A stretch of 5,801 bases of DNA from Chloroflexota bacterium. GTDB taxonomy: Bacteria; Chloroflexota; Anaerolineae; Anaerolineales; Villigracilaceae. The stretch covers positions 1 to 5,801 of the forward strand of contig JAJYOH010000405.1 in the NCBI GenBank assembly GCA_021796315.1. Direction: 5' to 3'. Shown here one piece after another: positions 5,186 through 5,801 of this stretch (positions are counted from its first letter, which is position 1; each line of letters opens with the position of its first letter). The notes under the pieces were generated by a model, which was not told the DNA's origin, made no database searches, and saw only the letters and a list, made by a program, of their open reading frames with translations. The position numbers and the translations under genes were made by a program.

Positions 5186-5800
5186 TTATGGTTGAATGGC
5201 AACCTTGCTGAAATTTCCACATTCAAAAACTGCATAGTATTGGTTCTGATAAAGCGGACTTCTTTGTCGTTCGAGTTGCAGCAGGCGTTTCCAGAGCGGG
5301 TCCTGGTCGGTTACGACAAGCACATCGATAAAAAATTCTTTGCAGGATTGATCTATCTCGTTCCAGTTGGATTCTGTTTCGAATATTTTTGCTGTAATTC
5401 CAACTCGTTTCTCTAATTCTTTTGCTGGAATGCCGTAGGCTGTCTGTCCGGCGATTGTCATGGGACGGTTCAAATATAACCCCACCGGTCGATTCAATAA
5501 TTCGGACGGATTGTGTTGAACGTGAATCTGTTCCGGCAGATTTGAATTAATATAATCGTAAGCCTGTCTTGCCGCAAAAGTCCTTTCGCCGAGTTTTGTG
5601 TCGGTACTGAGACTGTTGGGAAAACCCGCGATGTTCGCATCTACAAGGATCGGCCATGTTCGCAATAAAGCAACGTCTATTATGGTGGTGGCCAGTCCGA
5701 GCATGAGAAAGACTGTTAGCTGCCTTCTGGTTTTATCGATTTCAATGGATGGGCTGCTACTTTGCCAATCGTTGAAAAAAAACCTTGATAATATGTCCAC
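5186..5800 (-). CDS. C-terminal part of a membrane protein with extracytoplasmic domain (partial)
   Basis: About 204 residues are visible, reading leftward from the right edge to a TAA at 5186-5188. The first codon, GTG at 5798-5800, touches the edge and has no visible start context, so the gene very probably extends beyond the window. Residues about 27-46 form one membrane helix, preceded by KTRR (cytoplasmic by the positive-inside rule). The remaining 155 residues should therefore be outside the membrane. This domain has segments such as AYDYINSNLP, QHNPSELLNRPVGLYLNRP and DVLVVTDQDPLW, ending in YYAVFECG. That arrangement recalls the C-terminal domains of large multi-helix membrane proteins, including GT-C-type glycosyltransferases, but no catalytic motif is in view, so I do not assign a function. 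It converges with hppA and shares its terminator. Confidence 0.7.
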   Translation of the reverse strand: MDILSRFFFNDWQSSSPSIEIDKTRRQLTVFLMLGLATTIIDVALLRTWPILVDANIAGFPNSLSTDTKLGERTFAARQAYDYINSNLPEQIHVQHNPSELLNRPVGLYLNRPMTIAGQTAYGIPAKELEKRVGITAKIFETESNWNEIDQSCKEFFIDVLVVTDQDPLWKRLLQLERQRSPLYQNQYYAVFECGNFSKVAIQP

Positions 5801-5801
5801 A

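Overview
This window most likely comes from a member of the phylum Chloroflexota, probably class Anaerolineae. I infer this from protein style and could not run a search. The signs are secreted SH3b proteins with Pro/Thr-rich linkers, a two-zinc-ribbon protein with an unassigned N-terminal domain, an A-type Fe-S carrier with a His/Cys-rich tail, and a K+-independent-type membrane pyrophosphatase. Base composition and codon use look even across the window. I see no phage, insertion sequence, CRISPR array, tRNA or rRNA.

Layout, left to right. Positions 1-131 hold no gene I can support, only a weak terminator candidate for the leftward gene that follows. Positions 132-716 (minus) encode a 194-residue protein with an unrecognised N-terminal region and two C-terminal four-cysteine zinc ribbons. 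It diverges from a two-gene plus-strand unit (767-1381 and 1381-2010). The 50-bp gap between them contains a 12-bp perfect palindrome that reads TATAAT on both strands. The two plus-strand genes overlap by one base (TAATG). They encode tandem paralogues with the same plan: signal peptide, one SH3b domain, Pro/Thr-rich linker, C-terminal membrane helix, short basic tail. Positions 2011-2200 are intergenic. They carry a two-armed repeat built from 10-bp units and then a 24-bp perfect palindrome that acts as the terminator of the next leftward gene.

Positions 2201-2581 (minus) encode an A-type (IscA/ErpA/HesB) iron-sulfur carrier. It diverges from hppA (2765-5116, plus), a 783-residue proton-pumping membrane pyrophosphatase. 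Each of these two genes has a recognisable sigma-70-like promoter with a 17-bp spacer, and the hppA leader contains a small GCAA-loop hairpin. A strong 14-bp-stem terminator (5130-5165) separates hppA from a convergent gene (5186 to the right edge, minus). Only the C-terminal part of that gene is in the window: one membrane helix and an extracytoplasmic domain.

Functionally these look like independent housekeeping and envelope units rather than one pathway: energy conservation from pyrophosphate (HppA), Fe-S assembly (A-type carrier), and envelope proteins (the SH3b pair and the partial membrane protein). I found no convincing new multi-gene system. The best leads are the shared linker motif of the SH3b pair, the 10-bp-periodic intergenic repeat, the symmetrical -10 element with a possible leaderless transcript, and the Cys/His-rich tail of the Fe-S carrier.
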